Shown here piece after piece: positions 53,052 to 63,077 of a DNA stretch of 64,000 nt. The notes beneath the pieces were generated by a model. The model saw only the letters and a program-made list of their open reading frames with translations, was not told the DNA's origin and did no database searches. This DNA is from Prorocentrum cordatum (taxonomy: Eukaryota > Sar > Dinophyceae > Prorocentrales > Prorocentraceae). Each line of letters begins with the position of its first letter. The stretch's first letter is position 1. Position numbers and translations under genes: made by a program. The stretch covers positions 118,501 to 182,500 of the forward strand of contig CAUYUJ010002692.1 of the NCBI GenBank assembly GCA_963575745.1, in the 5' to 3' direction.

Positions 53052-54165
53052 CTCCACATGGACGGCGAGGTCTCGCTCAGGTCCCCGCGGTGCCTCACTC
53101 CGCTGGACCCAACAGCAGCCCTCGAAAGTGGCGACAGTGTCGCAGATCGCAGCCCCCCAGGGACGACGAGGTCTCGCTCAGGTCCCCGCGGTGCCTCACA
53201 CCGCTGGAACCGCCAGCAGCCCTCGAAAGTGGCGACAGTGTCGCAGATCGCAGCCCCCCAGGGACGGCGAGGTCTCGCTCAGATCCCCGCGGTGCCTCAT
53301 TCCGCAGGACCCACCAGCAGCCCTCGGAAGTGGCGACAGTGTCGCAGATCGCAGCCCCCCAGGGACGGCGAGGTCCCGCTCAGATCCCCGCGGTGTCTCA
53401 GTCCGCAGGACCCGCCAGCAGCCCTCGAAGGTGGCGACAGTGTCGCAGATCGCAGCCCCCCAGGGACGGCGTGGTCCCGCTCAGATCCCCGCGGTGCCCA
53501 CCAGCAGCCCTCGAAAGTGGCGACAGCGTCGCTGATCGCAACCCCCCTGGGACGGCGAGGTCCCGCCCAGATCCTCGCGGTGCCTCAGTGCGCAGGACCC
53601 ACCAGCAGCCCTCGAAGGTGGCGACAGTGTCGCAGATCGCAGCCCCCCAAGGACGGCGAGGTCTCGCTCAGATCACCGCGGTGCCTCAGTCCGCATGACC
53701 CACTAGCAGCCCTCGAAAGTGTTGACAGCGTCGTCGATCGCAGCCCCCCAGGAACGCCGAGGTCCCGCTCAGATCCCCGCGGTGCCTAGTCCGCAGGACC
53801 CGCCAGCAGCCCTCGAAAGTGGCGACAGTGTCGCGGATCGCAGCCCCCCAGGGACGGCGAGGTCCCGCTCAGATCCCCGCGGTGCCTCAGTCCGTAGGAC
53901 CCGCCGGCAGCCCTCGAAGGTGGCGACAGTGTCGCAGATCGCAGCCCCCCAGGGACGGCGAGGTCCCGCTCAGATCACCGCGGTGCCTCAGTCCGCAGGA
54001 CCCGCCAGCAGCCTTCGAAAGTGGCGACAGTGTCGCGGATCGCAGCCCCCCAAGGACGGCGAGGTCCCGCTCAGATCCCTGCGGTGCTTCAGTCCGCAGG
54101 ACCCACCAACAGCCCTCGAAAGTGGCGACAGTGTCGCAGATCGCAGCCCCCCAGGGACGGTGCAC
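53052..54165. repeat. 101-bp tandem array, about eleven units
   Basis: GCGACAGTGTCGCAGATCGC recurs at 53131, 53232, 53333 and so on to 54124, with one short unit near 53519. The unit includes AGCCCCCCAGGGACGGCGAG and GATCCCCGCGGTGCCTCAG. Since 101 is not a multiple of 3, the same unit is read in all three frames, and all three are open across much of the array. Confidence 0.93.
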
Positions 54166-55155
54166 ACACACACACACTCACACACACAAACACACACACA
54201 CAGAAACACACACACACACACAGAAGCACACACACACACGCGCGCGCACACACGCACACACACACACACACACGCATGCACGCACGCACGCACGCGCATA
54301 CGCTCATACGCACATACGCACATACGCACATATTCACATACACACATATACGCACATACACGCACATACACACTCATACACACATACACACATACACACA
54401 AACACATATACACATATACACACATACACACATACACAGATACACATACACACATACACACATACACACATACACACATACACACATACACACATACACA
54501 CATACACACATACACACATACACACATACACACATTTACACATACACACATACACACATACCCACATACACACATACAAACATACAGACATACACACAGA
54601 CACACAGACACACAGACACACAGACACACAAACACACATACACACAGACAGACAGACAGACAGACAGACAGGCAGACACACAGACACACACACACACACG
54701 CATACACGCATACGCACACGCACACGCACACGCACACGCACACGCACACGCACAGACACGCACAGACACACACAGACACAAACAGACACATTCACACACA
54801 CATTCACACACACACATTTACACACACATTCACACACAGACACACACAGACACACACACAGACACACACACACAGACACACACACACAGACACACACAAC
54901 ACACAACACACAACACACAACACACAACACAAAACACACAACACACAGCACACAACACACAACACACAACACACAACACACAACAGACAACACACAACAC
55001 ACAATACACAACACACAACACACAACACACAACACACAACACACAACACACAACACACAACACACAACACACAACACACAACACACAACACACACCACAC
55101 ACACACGCACGCACGCACGCACGCACGCATGCACACGCACACGCACACGCACACG

Positions 55156-55188
<33 letters not shown>

Positions 55189-56215
55189 ACACGCTCACGC
55201 TCACGCACACGCACGCGCACACGCGCACGCGCACGCACACGCGCACGCACACGCACACGGGCACACGCGCACACGCGCACACGCGCACACGCGCACACGC
55301 GCACACACGCACACGCGCACACGCGCACACGCGTACACGCGTACACGCGCACGCGCACCCATGCAGCTGCGCACACACGCACACACGCACATACGCACTC
55401 GCGCACACGCGCACACACGCACACACGCACACACACGCACACACGTACACACGCACACACGCACACCCGCACACACGCACACACACACACACACGCACAC
55501 ACACACACACGCACACACACACACACACGCACACACACGCACGCACACGCACACGCACGCACGCACGCACCGCACGCACCGGCACACGCACCAGCACACG
55601 CACCGGCACACGCACCGGCACACGCACCGGCACACGCACCGGCACACGCACCCGCACGCACCGGCACACGCACCGGCACACGCACCGGCACACGCACCCG
55701 CACACGTACAGGCACACGCACAGGCACACGCACAGGCACACGCACAGGCACACGCACAGGCACACGCACAGGCACACGCACAGGCACAGGCACAGGCACA
55801 CGCACAGGCACAGGCACAGGCACACGTTCACGCACAGGCACACGCACAGGCACACGTTCACGCACAGGCACAGGCACAGCACAGCACAGCACAGGCACAG
55901 CACAGCACAGCACACGCACACGGCACAGGCGCACGCGCACGCGCACGCGCACGCGCACGCGCACGCGCACGCGCACGCGCACGCGCACGCGCACGCGCAC
56001 GCGCACGCGCACGCGCACGCGCACGCGCACGCGCACGCGCACGCGCACGCGCACGCGCACGCGCACGCGCACGCGCACGCGCACGCGCACGCACACGCAC
56101 ACGCACGCGCGCACGCACATGCGCACGCACACTCACACGCACACGCACACGCACACGCACACGCACACGCACACGCACACGCACATACAAACACACACAC
56201 ACACACACACACACG
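54166..56215. repeat. 2-kb complex CA/CG-rich array
   Basis: Ordered blocks: CACACA and CATACA to about 54890, AACAC pentamers about 54895-55095, CACGCA blocks, a CACCGGCACACG 12-mer about 55575-55690, ACAGGC-containing 12-mers to about 55870, then a pure GCGCAC hexamer about 55930-56090. Long Thr/His/Ala and Cys/Val frames over it are artefacts. Confidence 0.95.
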
Positions 56216-56242
56216 ACGGAAGCGTGAGACGGGAGGCGGGAG

Positions 56243-56281
56243 AAGGAGGAGGAGGAGGAGGAGGAGGAGGAGGAGGAGGAC
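56243..56281. repeat. GAG array
   Basis: Short GAG run after the CA/CG array. Confidence 0.92.
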
Positions 56282-56340
56282 TGGAGACCGCAGTGCTCCC
56301 TATTCTAAACGAACACCCTACCAAGGATGGTTGGGGAAGC

Positions 56341-56446
56341 TAGTATTTTGAGTATTTTTTGAATTTTCTGTAAGTCTTTTGTGCGTATTTGGGGGGTATT
56401 TTTGTTGGTATCTTTGGAGCATTAATAGGGGGGACGTGCCCGACTT
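56341..56446. mobile_element. A-family right half
   Basis: A T-rich stretch ending GGGACGTGCCCGACTT. The left half is missing; a GAG array lies upstream. Confidence 0.45.
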
Positions 56447-56838
56447 GCGCTGAGGGAGGTGGTGGTGCCTACCTCGCTCCCTGGGAGGGAGGGAGGGAAA
56501 GGCTCAGGGAGGTGGTGGTGTCTACCTCGCTTCCTGGGAGGGAGGGAGAGGCTCAGGGAGGTGGTGGTGGCGCATGCCTTCTTAATGGCCCCCGTACAGG
56601 AGGGGCCCGAAGCCCTGGGCGCCGCGCGCACGGCGCACGGCGGCCGCGGCGCCGGCGAGCCGCGCGGCGCCCCGCGGGTCCCCGCCGCGGGCGGCGGGGG
56701 CGGCGGCGCAGCGGGGGCGCGGCCGCAGGGCCCGCGCCCGGCCTGGGGGCCTGCGGGCCGCCGGGTCTGCCTGGAGGCCGCGAGCAGGGCCCTCTCGCTG
56801 AGGAGCCGATCGGTGGCGAAGCCTGGCCACGCGCAGAA
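56447..56838. other. GGTGGTG-containing direct repeats, no gene
   Basis: GCTCAGGGAGGTGGTGGTG with TACCTCGCTTCCTGGGAGGG recurs three times between 56450 and 56570. The rest is GC-rich without features. Confidence 0.65.
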
Positions 56839-56972
56839 GGGGGCAGGGGGAGGGGGGAAGGCTTCTTAAAAGCACCCCTGCTTCTTAGAAGGCGCGGGCC
56901 TTCTTCGTAGATGTAAGGCCGGCGCCTTCTAAGAAGCAGCCTCCTTCTAAGAAGCCCTCCCCCCTCCCCCTA
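56839..56972. mobile_element. B-family fold-back element, copy 2
   Basis: AGGCTTCTTAAAAGCACCCC and TGCTTCTTAGAAGGCGCGGG pair with CGCCTTCTAAGAAGCAGCC and TTCTAAGAAGCCCTCCCCC. About 134 bp, nearly all inside the hairpin. Confidence 0.72.
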
Positions 56973-57000
56973 CCCTCTTGTGCGCGCCGCCAAGAAGCGT

Positions 57001-57201
57001 CCTGGCGTGCCTAGAGCCCCTGCCGAAGAATGTTCTGAGAACCTTTTTTTTGTGGCTCCCACGACACGTTCTCAGAACAGTTCTGGCCGGGACTCTCCTG
57101 TTTCAACACACCGGGTGCATGTTCTAAGAACTTTGTCTTTGTTCTTGGAACATTTCTGGGTTCTAAGAACTCTTCATGGTAGGACTATAGGAATGCCGGG
57201 A
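57001..57201. mobile_element. I-family TIR element, copy 2
   Basis: CCTGGCGTGCCTAGAGCCCC..AATGTTCTGAGAACC pairs with GGTTCTAAGAACTCTTCATG GTAGGACTATAGGAATGCCGGG. It is followed by ACGGTCGGTCCCTGCTCA, as in copy 1. Confidence 0.7.
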
Positions 57202-57434
57202 CGGTCGGTCCCTGCTCAAGAGGAGGCCGCCCGCCGCGCTGGAGCTGGACGAGCATCGAAGAAGAAACAGCGCCATAAACGTACAGCCGGGGCTGATGAG
57301 TAGGTCGACCCTGCCAAGTCAAGGGTATGCCCTGGTGTCCTGTGCTTCGCGACCCGTGCCTTCTGCAGTCCTGTGGCAATGTGGCCCTCGGAAGGGTCTC
57401 GTGTCCTCTCGCGTGTCCTCTCCAACTCACCCCG

Positions 57435-57613
57435 ACTGTCAACATACACTTTTAGCGCTCCGCGCGGATTTCTTGGTTCCGCGCTGGGCCCCCACGGCGG
57501 CGCCTCTGGCGCCGCCCCTGGCGCTCTCCGCGCGCCTGGGGAGTCCAGCGCAGATCCAAGAACTCCGCGCGGAGCGCCAAACGTTTCTCTTTATGCCGTG
57601 TTTTCTTCTTCTA
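57435..57613. mobile_element. D-family element
   Basis: TTTTAGCGCTCCGCGCGG, TTCCGCGCTGGGCCCCC, CCAGCGCAGATCCAAGAAC and GCGCGGAGCGCCAAACG. The outer right end TTCTTCTTCTAGA resembles the 20600 copy. Confidence 0.7.
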
Positions 57614-57939
57614 GAGCAGGCCACATTGCCCGGACCACCGTGGCCCTCCTCGCCCTCGTGGGCCGCTGGTGCGCAGGCGCTGAGCGACGGTGATGTGTGC
57701 CATGCAGGTGCCGCGTCTGCGTCAGCGCCAGCTTCGCCGAGCGGATGGTGGCTCGGCCACGCGCAGAGGGGGTAGGGCAAGCTAGGTGCGCTCGCGTCAT
57801 ATCTGACGTCCTACCCCTCCCTCCCATCCCTTACCATGGCGCTGATTTTCTCTATCCGCGGACGCGTGTCGTAGCGGACCTGTGGCTCCGCGCGCGCGTG
57901 CGTAGTGGGTGGTGGTGCACGTGCGTGCGTGCGTGCGTG

Positions 57940-58135
57940 TGTGCGTGGTTGTCGGTGGTGGTGGTGGTGGTGGTGGTGGTGGTGGTGGTGGGTGGTGGTG
58001 TGGTGGTGGTGGTGGTGGTGGTGGTGGTGGTGGTGGTGGTGGTGGTGGTGGTGGTGTTGGTGTGGTGGGTGCTGGTGGTGGTGTGGTGGTGGTGGTGGTG
58101 GGTGGTGGTGGTGGCGGTGCGGCGCGGTGGTGGCG
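57940..58135. repeat. GGT array
   Basis: GGT/GTG triplets, about 190 bp. The only GGT array here, with strong G/C strand bias. Confidence 0.94.
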
Positions 58136-58454
58136 GGCGGATGGGCGCGCGAGAAAAAGGCCCGCGCTGGGGCGAGAACGCCATCCTGAACGACGGAGGC
58201 CAAACACCGATCCGAAAATGAGGCCCACGCTGCAGCGGGAGCACGATTCGGAACGATTCGGGAGCAGAAATGAGGCCGGCGCCTCAACGAGAGCAGCATT
58301 TTGGGAAAAAATGACGCCGGCGCCTCAGCGAGAGTCGTTTCCCGGGATTTCCCGGGAATCCTGTGTGTTAAAAAACAGTACGCGGAGGGTGCGCGGCCAT
58401 CACCCGGACGCCATCAGGGGAAGAGGGAGAGTATTTTTCATATTGAGTAATTGT
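58136..58454. repeat. GAGGC..GCCTCA..GAGAGCA diverged tandem
   Basis: AAATGAGGCCGGCGCCTCAA CGAGAGCA and related versions recur near 58216, 58269 and 58308. About 45-50-bp spacing, short and diverged. Confidence 0.55.
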
Positions 58455-58568
58455 GGAGGGGGGAAGGCTTCTCAGAAGCACCCCTGCTTCTCAGAAGTTG
58501 CTGGCCCTTACATCTGCAGACGTGAGGCCTGCGCCTCCTGAGAAGTGTGGGTGCTCCTAAGAAGCCTC
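58455..58568. mobile_element. B-family fold-back element, copy 3
   Basis: AGGCTTCTCAGAAGCACCCC TGCTTCTCAGAAGTTGC opposes GCGCCTCCTGAGAAGTG and CTCCTAAGAAGCCTC. About 114 bp. Confidence 0.7.
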
Positions 58569-58799
58569 AGACCCCGACGTCATGATTTTTTCCGAACGTC
58601 GACATTGAGATGTCTCGACCCATTCCTCGGGACCGTTTCTTCCTCCCGAGTCGCTTCCCGGCGGTCCCGAGGGCCGGCGAGGGCCTCCATAGAGGGTCGA
58701 GAATCATACCTCCCGCCCCGATTTTTGTTGCCTGGCCCGACGGGGTCGCGTGGCCAGGTGGCAGCCGTGCGGCGCGGGCCCGGAAGCCGGGGCCCCCTC

Positions 58800-58997
58800 T
58801 CGGGCCGGACGAAAGGGGGGGGTTGGGAAAGGGGGGGTTACGAAATGTGCTGCATGCAGCTGGTTTCGGCCTCACCGAGGGCCCATTCCTCGATGCATAG
58901 CTCCCTCCGGCGCCGGGAGGCGCCGGGAAAGTTAGCTAATTACGTGAGTTGATTCTCAAACCCCCCCTTTGCTATCCCCCCCTTTCGCCCGACCCGA
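58800..58997. mobile_element. C-family TIR element, 5-bp target duplication CCCTC
   Basis: A 198-bp copy. CCCTC at 58795-58799 and 58998-59002. TIRs of about 45 bp run from TCGGGCCGGACGAAAGG inward. Confidence 0.92.
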
Positions 58998-59121
58998 CCC
59001 TCGGCCCAGACGCCGCCCGGCGCTGGGCGGCGGAGCGCGCGCCACAGGCAGCCGCGAGGCCCGCCCGGCCGGGCCCGCACGCCTCCTGCGGGCGCCGCGG
59101 AGCCCGCCCGGCGGCCCCTCT

Positions 59122-59291
59122 AGGGGGCCACATGCGAACCCTACCCCTACCCCACACACGATTTCTGAGGGGGAGGGTGGGGTTCACTTCGCTCGGGGTT
59201 CACTTCGCTCGGGAGCTCCCGAACGAAGTGAACCCCACCCTCCCCCTCAGAAACCGTGGGCGGTAGGGGCAGGGTTCGCGTGTGGCCCCCT
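59122..59291. mobile_element. Long-TIR element, about 75-bp arms
   Basis: AGGGGGCCACATGCGAACCC, GATTTCTGAGGGGGAGGGTG and GGGGTTCACTTCG on the left all recur inverted on the right. A second TTCACTTCGCTCGG lies in the loop. CTCT occurs just outside both ends, but one base is offset on the right. Confidence 0.82.
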
Positions 59292-59303
59292 GCTCTCCCC
59301 AGC

Positions 59304-59511
59304 CAGGGGAGCGAAGCATATGGCATGAGGCATGAAGGCTCGGAGGGCCGCGCGGAGTTCTCGGAGATCGGCGCTGGGGCCCCCCGCCCTGGCGCGCGGA
59401 GCGCGCCAGGGGGCGGCGCCGGAGGCGCCGCCGGAGGGGGGCCCAGCGCGGATCCACGACATCCGCGCGGGCCTCCGAGGTTTTATGTTCATGCCATGCT
59501 TCGTTCCACGA
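59304..59511. mobile_element. D-family element with near-match 5-bp flank
   Basis: 208 bp from CAGGGGAGCGAAGCATATGG to CATGCTTCGTTCCACGA. Flanks CCAGC and CTAGC match at 4 of 5. The arms include GGCCGCGCGGAGTTCTCGG. Confidence 0.78.
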
Positions 59512-59642
59512 CTAGCCTCGCGGAGCTCTCCGGTTCCTCGAGCGGGGCCTTCCAGTACTCGAGAGGCTTCTATGCGCCGCGCCGCGGTGTCCACGGGAGA
59601 GTTGAGAGACGCGCGGCGTCCCGCTTTCGTGTATATCTGTGC

Positions 59643-59841
59643 TGACGAACGAACAACACGCACTCATACCCATAGGGAGGACGGAGGGGGCTATGGGTGC
59701 GTGTTGTCGGACGGGAGTCCCCGCTCGAACGGGAGCCTCCCCCGCGGTCCGACAACCTGCACCCATACCCATAGCAAGTCCTCCTCCCGCCGCCTCCCGC
59801 CGACCCCCCCATGGGTATGGGTGTGTGTTGTCCGTTCGTCA
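59643..59841. mobile_element. Nested-TIR element, 5-bp target duplication TGTGC
   Basis: 199 bp from TGACGAACGAACAACACGCA to CACACAACGGACGAACA-type right end (read inverted), flanked by TGTGC at 59638-59642 and 59842-59846. An inner inverted pair (CTATGGGTGCGTGTTGTCGG and GTCCGACAACCTGCACCC) repeats the outer one, so the element contains two nested hairpins. Confidence 0.85.
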
Positions 59842-60207
59842 TGTGCGTCGTTTTGGCCGCGTTCCGTCGTGCTGCCCGCGTCTAACATTGTGTCTTGTTC
59901 TGTGCCCCCTTCCTCCGCGTCTGCTGCGGGGCTTCCTCGGGGCTTCCCATGGGGGCCTCTCGGGGGCCTCTCGGGGGCGAGCGAGTCCTTTCAGGGCTCC
60001 TGTGGGTACCTTCGGGGGGCCCTCTGGGGCTTCTCGTAGGCCTCTTGGGGGCATTCGGGGGGGGCATGGCTGGGCGTCCTGGGGGACCATCTTGTCATGG
60101 CCTCCGCGGCCCCATGCGCGTTCCCGCTCTGGGGCCTCCCTGCAGCCCCTCTTGGGGCCCACTGGGCGTCTTCCGTGCCTGTATTGAGCCGTACGGAGGA
60201 CATTTTT

Positions 60208-60377
60208 TCAGGAGGGCAAAAAACACACAGACACAATGAATCGTCGATTCCCCGGAAAATATAGGAAAATAGGGGAAGTGGGGGGGACGACAAAAACCGA
60301 AAAAAGATGGGGAAAAGATGGGGAAATTTGCGGAATCTGTTTATTTGTGTGTATTTATTTGTGTGTCCTGGGGCCCC
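60208..60377. mobile_element. F-family repeat, copy 4
   Basis: Starts after a T-run with CAGGAGGGCAAAAAACACAC and ends TTGTGTGTCCTGGGGCCCC. All four F copies lie on the same strand and start at CAG preceded by pyrimidines. Confidence 0.7.
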
Positions 60378-60541
60378 TTCAATCTTGAGTGCCCTTAAGA
60401 GGCCTCTCCGGCACGCGGGAGCCCCCCCGCTTCCGCACTGCGCGGGGGCAGCTTGGAGGCCGCGGCGGTAGGATGTTTTTTTGGAGGCTCCGATGGCCTG
60501 GGAGGCGCGCCAGGAAGTTCGAGGCCCCTCCCCCTCCAAAC

Positions 60542-60719
60542 TTAGGCCGGGCCTGTCTCCCCCTGCAGGGGGATTTTCGACGAAACATAAAAAATACCCC
60601 AAACATAATCAAAACATAGTCCAACAATATTTGGATTATTTTTTGGCCTTCCTGGAGTATGTTGGGGGTATCTGGTATTTTTCGTCGAAAATTCCCCCTG
60701 TAGGGGGACGCCCGACATA
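60542..60719. mobile_element. A-family TIR element directly upstream of an exon
   Basis: A 178-bp copy starting TTAGGCCGGGCC and ending CGCCCGACATA. The arms pair through TTTTCGACGAAA and ATACCCC. Flanks CCTCCAAAC and ACTCTAACC match at 6 of 9. It lies about 85 bp before the exon at 60803, so it would be inside that intron. Confidence 0.82.
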
Positions 60720-60802
60720 ACTCTAACCGGCATCTTCGACCCATGGGGAGGGGGGGAGGGAGGCAGCCAGATGCCCCTCCCACGCGACTTGCCCCTGGCA
60801 AG

Positions 60803-61082
60803 CGGGGGTCGGCGGATTCATCGACGGGGCGGTCCCTCCCGTCGGTGCCGTCGCCGTCAGGGGCCTCGGGGCGCTCGAAGAGCTCGGTCCGCAGAAAAGT
60901 GCTCGGCGAAGAGCCTCGGTCCAAGAGCTTCGACGTCCAGTACCTCGAAGGGAGCCGGGCGCAGCAGCCAGAGGTCCTGCAGCAAGAAGTCAAGACACTG
61001 ACGAAGGATCTGCAGCGGAGCATGGTGGCCTCGTTCGAGCAGGAGTCGGGGAAACGCAAGACTCGAGCGCGCCGGAGCTCGG
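60803..61082 (+). CDS. Host gene exon, Ser-rich then coiled-coil-like segment
   Basis: An open frame with protein-like composition and strong G/C in third positions. It starts after a candidate acceptor (CCCCTGGCAAG) and ends before a candidate donor (CTCGG then GTTTGC at 61083). The peptide begins RGSADSSTGRSLPS, then SKSFDVQYLEG, then EVLQQEVKTLTKDLQRS, which has heptad-like spacing and could form a coiled coil, then a basic KRKTRARRSSG end. The exon would end in phase 1. A complete A-family TIR element lies immediately upstream (60542-60719) and a repeat shared with 32282 begins at the donor. I recognise no family. The exact acceptor could also be one of the other AGs upstream. Confidence 0.55.
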
Positions 61083-61250
61083 GTTTGCCGACGCTCTCTG
61101 ACGAGCGCGTCCTGGACTTTAGCGGTCCAGTCTCTTGGGGCGTCTGCAGCGGGAACTCGCGTCAAGTTGCAGACTGTGCCTCGTCATCCGCGTGACGACC
61201 CCGTCAAGCCAACCCGAGCCCCCCGAGCCCGAGGCCTGCGTCTCCCCGAA
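61083..61250. repeat. L-family repeat, uninterrupted, starting at an exon donor
   Basis: Begins GTTTGCCGACGCTCTCTGAC at the candidate donor of the exon ending 61082 and continues to CCTGCGTCTCCCCGAAGGAG. It begins with GT in both copies. No inverted ends found. Confidence 0.72.
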
Positions 61251-61539
61251 GGAGGTCTGGGAGGAGTGCGAGGTCAGGGCTGGACCTAAACGCTGTTTTG
61301 CTGGACCGTTCGGCCGTCTGTTATGCTTCCTTTTGGCAGGGAGGTGCAGGAACATAGGTAGAGCAATACGAACCACAAAACGAACACAACACGAACAACA
61401 CAACGAAGCAACAAAGCAACAACGGACACATACATCGCCGTGACAAAAGTTTCTTTCAATTTGCCTTTTGGAGTGACGCGCTCGTGCGGAGTAGTTCGGA
61501 GTAGTTTTACTCCGCGCGCCATCGCATCCCGCTCGATAA

Positions 61540-61734
61540 TCGGGCCGGGCGAACGGGGGGGATTGGGAAAGGGGGGGGTACGAAATTTGCTGCATGCAGC
61601 TGGTTTCGGCCTCACCGTGGGGGCCATTTCTCGATACATAGCCGCCTCTGGCGCCGGGAGGCGCCGGGAAAATCAGCTACGTGAGCTGATTCTCAAACCC
61701 CCCCTTTGCTATCCCCCCCTTTCGCCCGACCCGA
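61540..61734. mobile_element. C-family TIR element, 5-bp target duplication GATAA
   Basis: A 195-bp copy. GATAA at 61535-61539 and 61735-61739. Its right end and the following flank are duplicated in tandem (78-bp unit, see 61687-61842). Confidence 0.92.
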
Positions 61735-61842
61735 GATAAGTTATTGGTTTGGCGCGGTGTAGTTTGATTCTCAAACCCCCCCTTTGCTATCCCCCCCTTT
61801 CGCCCGACCCGAGATAAGTTATTGGTTTGGCGCGGTGTAGTT
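61687..61842. repeat. 78-bp tandem duplication of a C-element end plus flank
   Basis: TGATTCTCAAACCCCCC..GACCCGAGATAAGTTATTGG..GGTGTAGTT is present twice head to tail with almost no difference, so the duplication is young and postdates the C insertion. Confidence 0.9.
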
Positions 61843-62266
61843 TCCGATCCCGTTTTGGGATGTCAGCGTTATTAACGTCTCCGGGATCGGAACCTACTCC
61901 GCCGATTGACCCGGAATCATGTCACGTTAGGAATCAAGAGAGGGACGGGAGAGATCTTCATCATAGCAAATTGAAGAAATTGTTGTCGCGGCTCTGTGTG
62001 TGTATATATATAGATACATATCTATATAGATACATATATATATAGGCAGAGCAGAATGGAAAACAACAGCAAAACGAGAACAGAGCGAGCACGACACGAG
62101 AAGCAGCGCTTTTGGGCCCAGCCCCGCGCGAGGTGCCACACCCCCTGGCGGAGCAGCGGCGGCGGGAGGCGCGGCGGCGGGAGGCGCGGCGGAGGGAGGC
62201 GCGGGCGGAGCAGGAGGTCCTGCGCAGGCTCTCGGAGGCACAGGCCGGCGGCCAGCCTGGGCGCTT

Positions 62267-62377
62267 GGCATCGCTCGGGCGTGTGCATTTTTGCGTCGGC
62301 GAGGACCCTCGAGGAGCATCCTTGACCATGTGGCGAGAAGGCCGCGCACAGGGAATGGACGCCCGAGCGATGGCCAG
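62267..62377. mobile_element. J-family TIR element, copy 2
   Basis: GGCATCGCTCGGGCGTGTGC at left and GGACGCCCGAGCGATGGCC at right. Shares GAGGAGCATCCTTGACCATG. A fragment of the right end also occurs at about 43050-43078 next to an M element. Confidence 0.7.
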
Positions 62378-62390
62378 CGGGAGGGAACTT

Positions 62391-62470
62391 GTGTCGGGCC
62401 CGTCCTTCCATACGGCAGGAATCTCCCAAAAATGGTGCAGAACTGGTCAGGGGACGATTTTGTTCCGTAG
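62391..62470. mobile_element. A-family left half
   Basis: TGTCGGGCCCGTCCTTCC followed about 55 bp later by the GGGGACGATTTT box. The right half is absent and a poly-T run follows. Confidence 0.5.
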
Positions 62471-62589
62471 TTTTTTTTTTTTTTGTTTGTTCTCTCATTT
62501 TTGTGGAGCAGTTGGTCCGGACGGGGCGAGGGCGAGGCTGCACCCGTCCCGGGGCGTGCCGGAGCGCTCTCCGCCGAAGGGGGGAAACC

Positions 62590-62772
62590 GTACCTAATCT
62601 CTTGGCGCTCTGCGCGGATGTCTTGGATCCGCGCCGGGGCCCCTCTGGCGGCGCCTCCCGCGCCGCCCCTGGCGCGCTCCGCGCACCCGGGAGGGGGGGT
62701 CCAGCGCGAACGCGAGAGCTCCGCGCGGAGCGCCAACAGTTTCTGTCCATGGCGTTTGTCTCCTCTTCGAGG
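62590..62772. mobile_element. D-family element
   Basis: CTTGGCGCTCTGCGCGG, TCTTGGATCCGCGCC, GGGTCCAGCGCG and GAGCTCCGCGCGGAGCGCC. It lies between an A half-element and a G fragment, inside the presumed intron between 61082 and 63078. Confidence 0.7.
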
Positions 62773-62775
62773 TAC

Positions 62776-62885
62776 GCTCTGGAGAGGCCGCGGCGTCCGA
62801 GACGTCCTTCAGAGCCGCTGGATCTCCGAGATCCCTGATCTAGCCTCACCCGATGTGTGATCCTCGTCCTGGCCTCGTCTTGGAA
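62776..62885. mobile_element. G-family fragment beside a D element
   Basis: GGCCGCGGCGTCCGAGACGT and CTGGATCTCCGAGATCCC correspond to the right part of the copy at 13327. The GAGCGTTC palindromes are lost. Confidence 0.5.
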
Positions 62886-62896
62886 TTGAGAGGGGG

Positions 62897-63060
62897 CGGG
62901 CTTTTTCAGGAGTCTCGGAAGTCCCCCAGCCTCCTGAGAAGTCTTCTGAGCCTTCCCCAAAGACGCAGAAAACTTCGCAGGAGGCCAGGGCTTCTGAGAA
63001 GCCTCGCCGCCTTCTGAGAAGGCCTTCTCCTTCTCACTTCCCCCTCGCTCGCCGCCGGAA
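62897..63060 (-). mobile_element. E-family repeat just upstream of the 252-codon exon
   Basis: Reverse complement of the 47893 copy. Its pyrimidine-rich end (CTCCTTCTCACTTCCCCCTC) lies about 20-45 bp before the candidate acceptor at 63077, so it could supply the polypyrimidine tract. Confidence 0.68.
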
Positions 63061-63077
63061 AGGGGTGGGGCTCGGAG

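Noticed and set aside
53719-56343. 874-codon Thr/His-rich and 460-codon Cys/Val-rich frames
   Set aside because: Direct translation of the 101-bp and CA/CG arrays; frames are open on both strands and change with the repeat unit.
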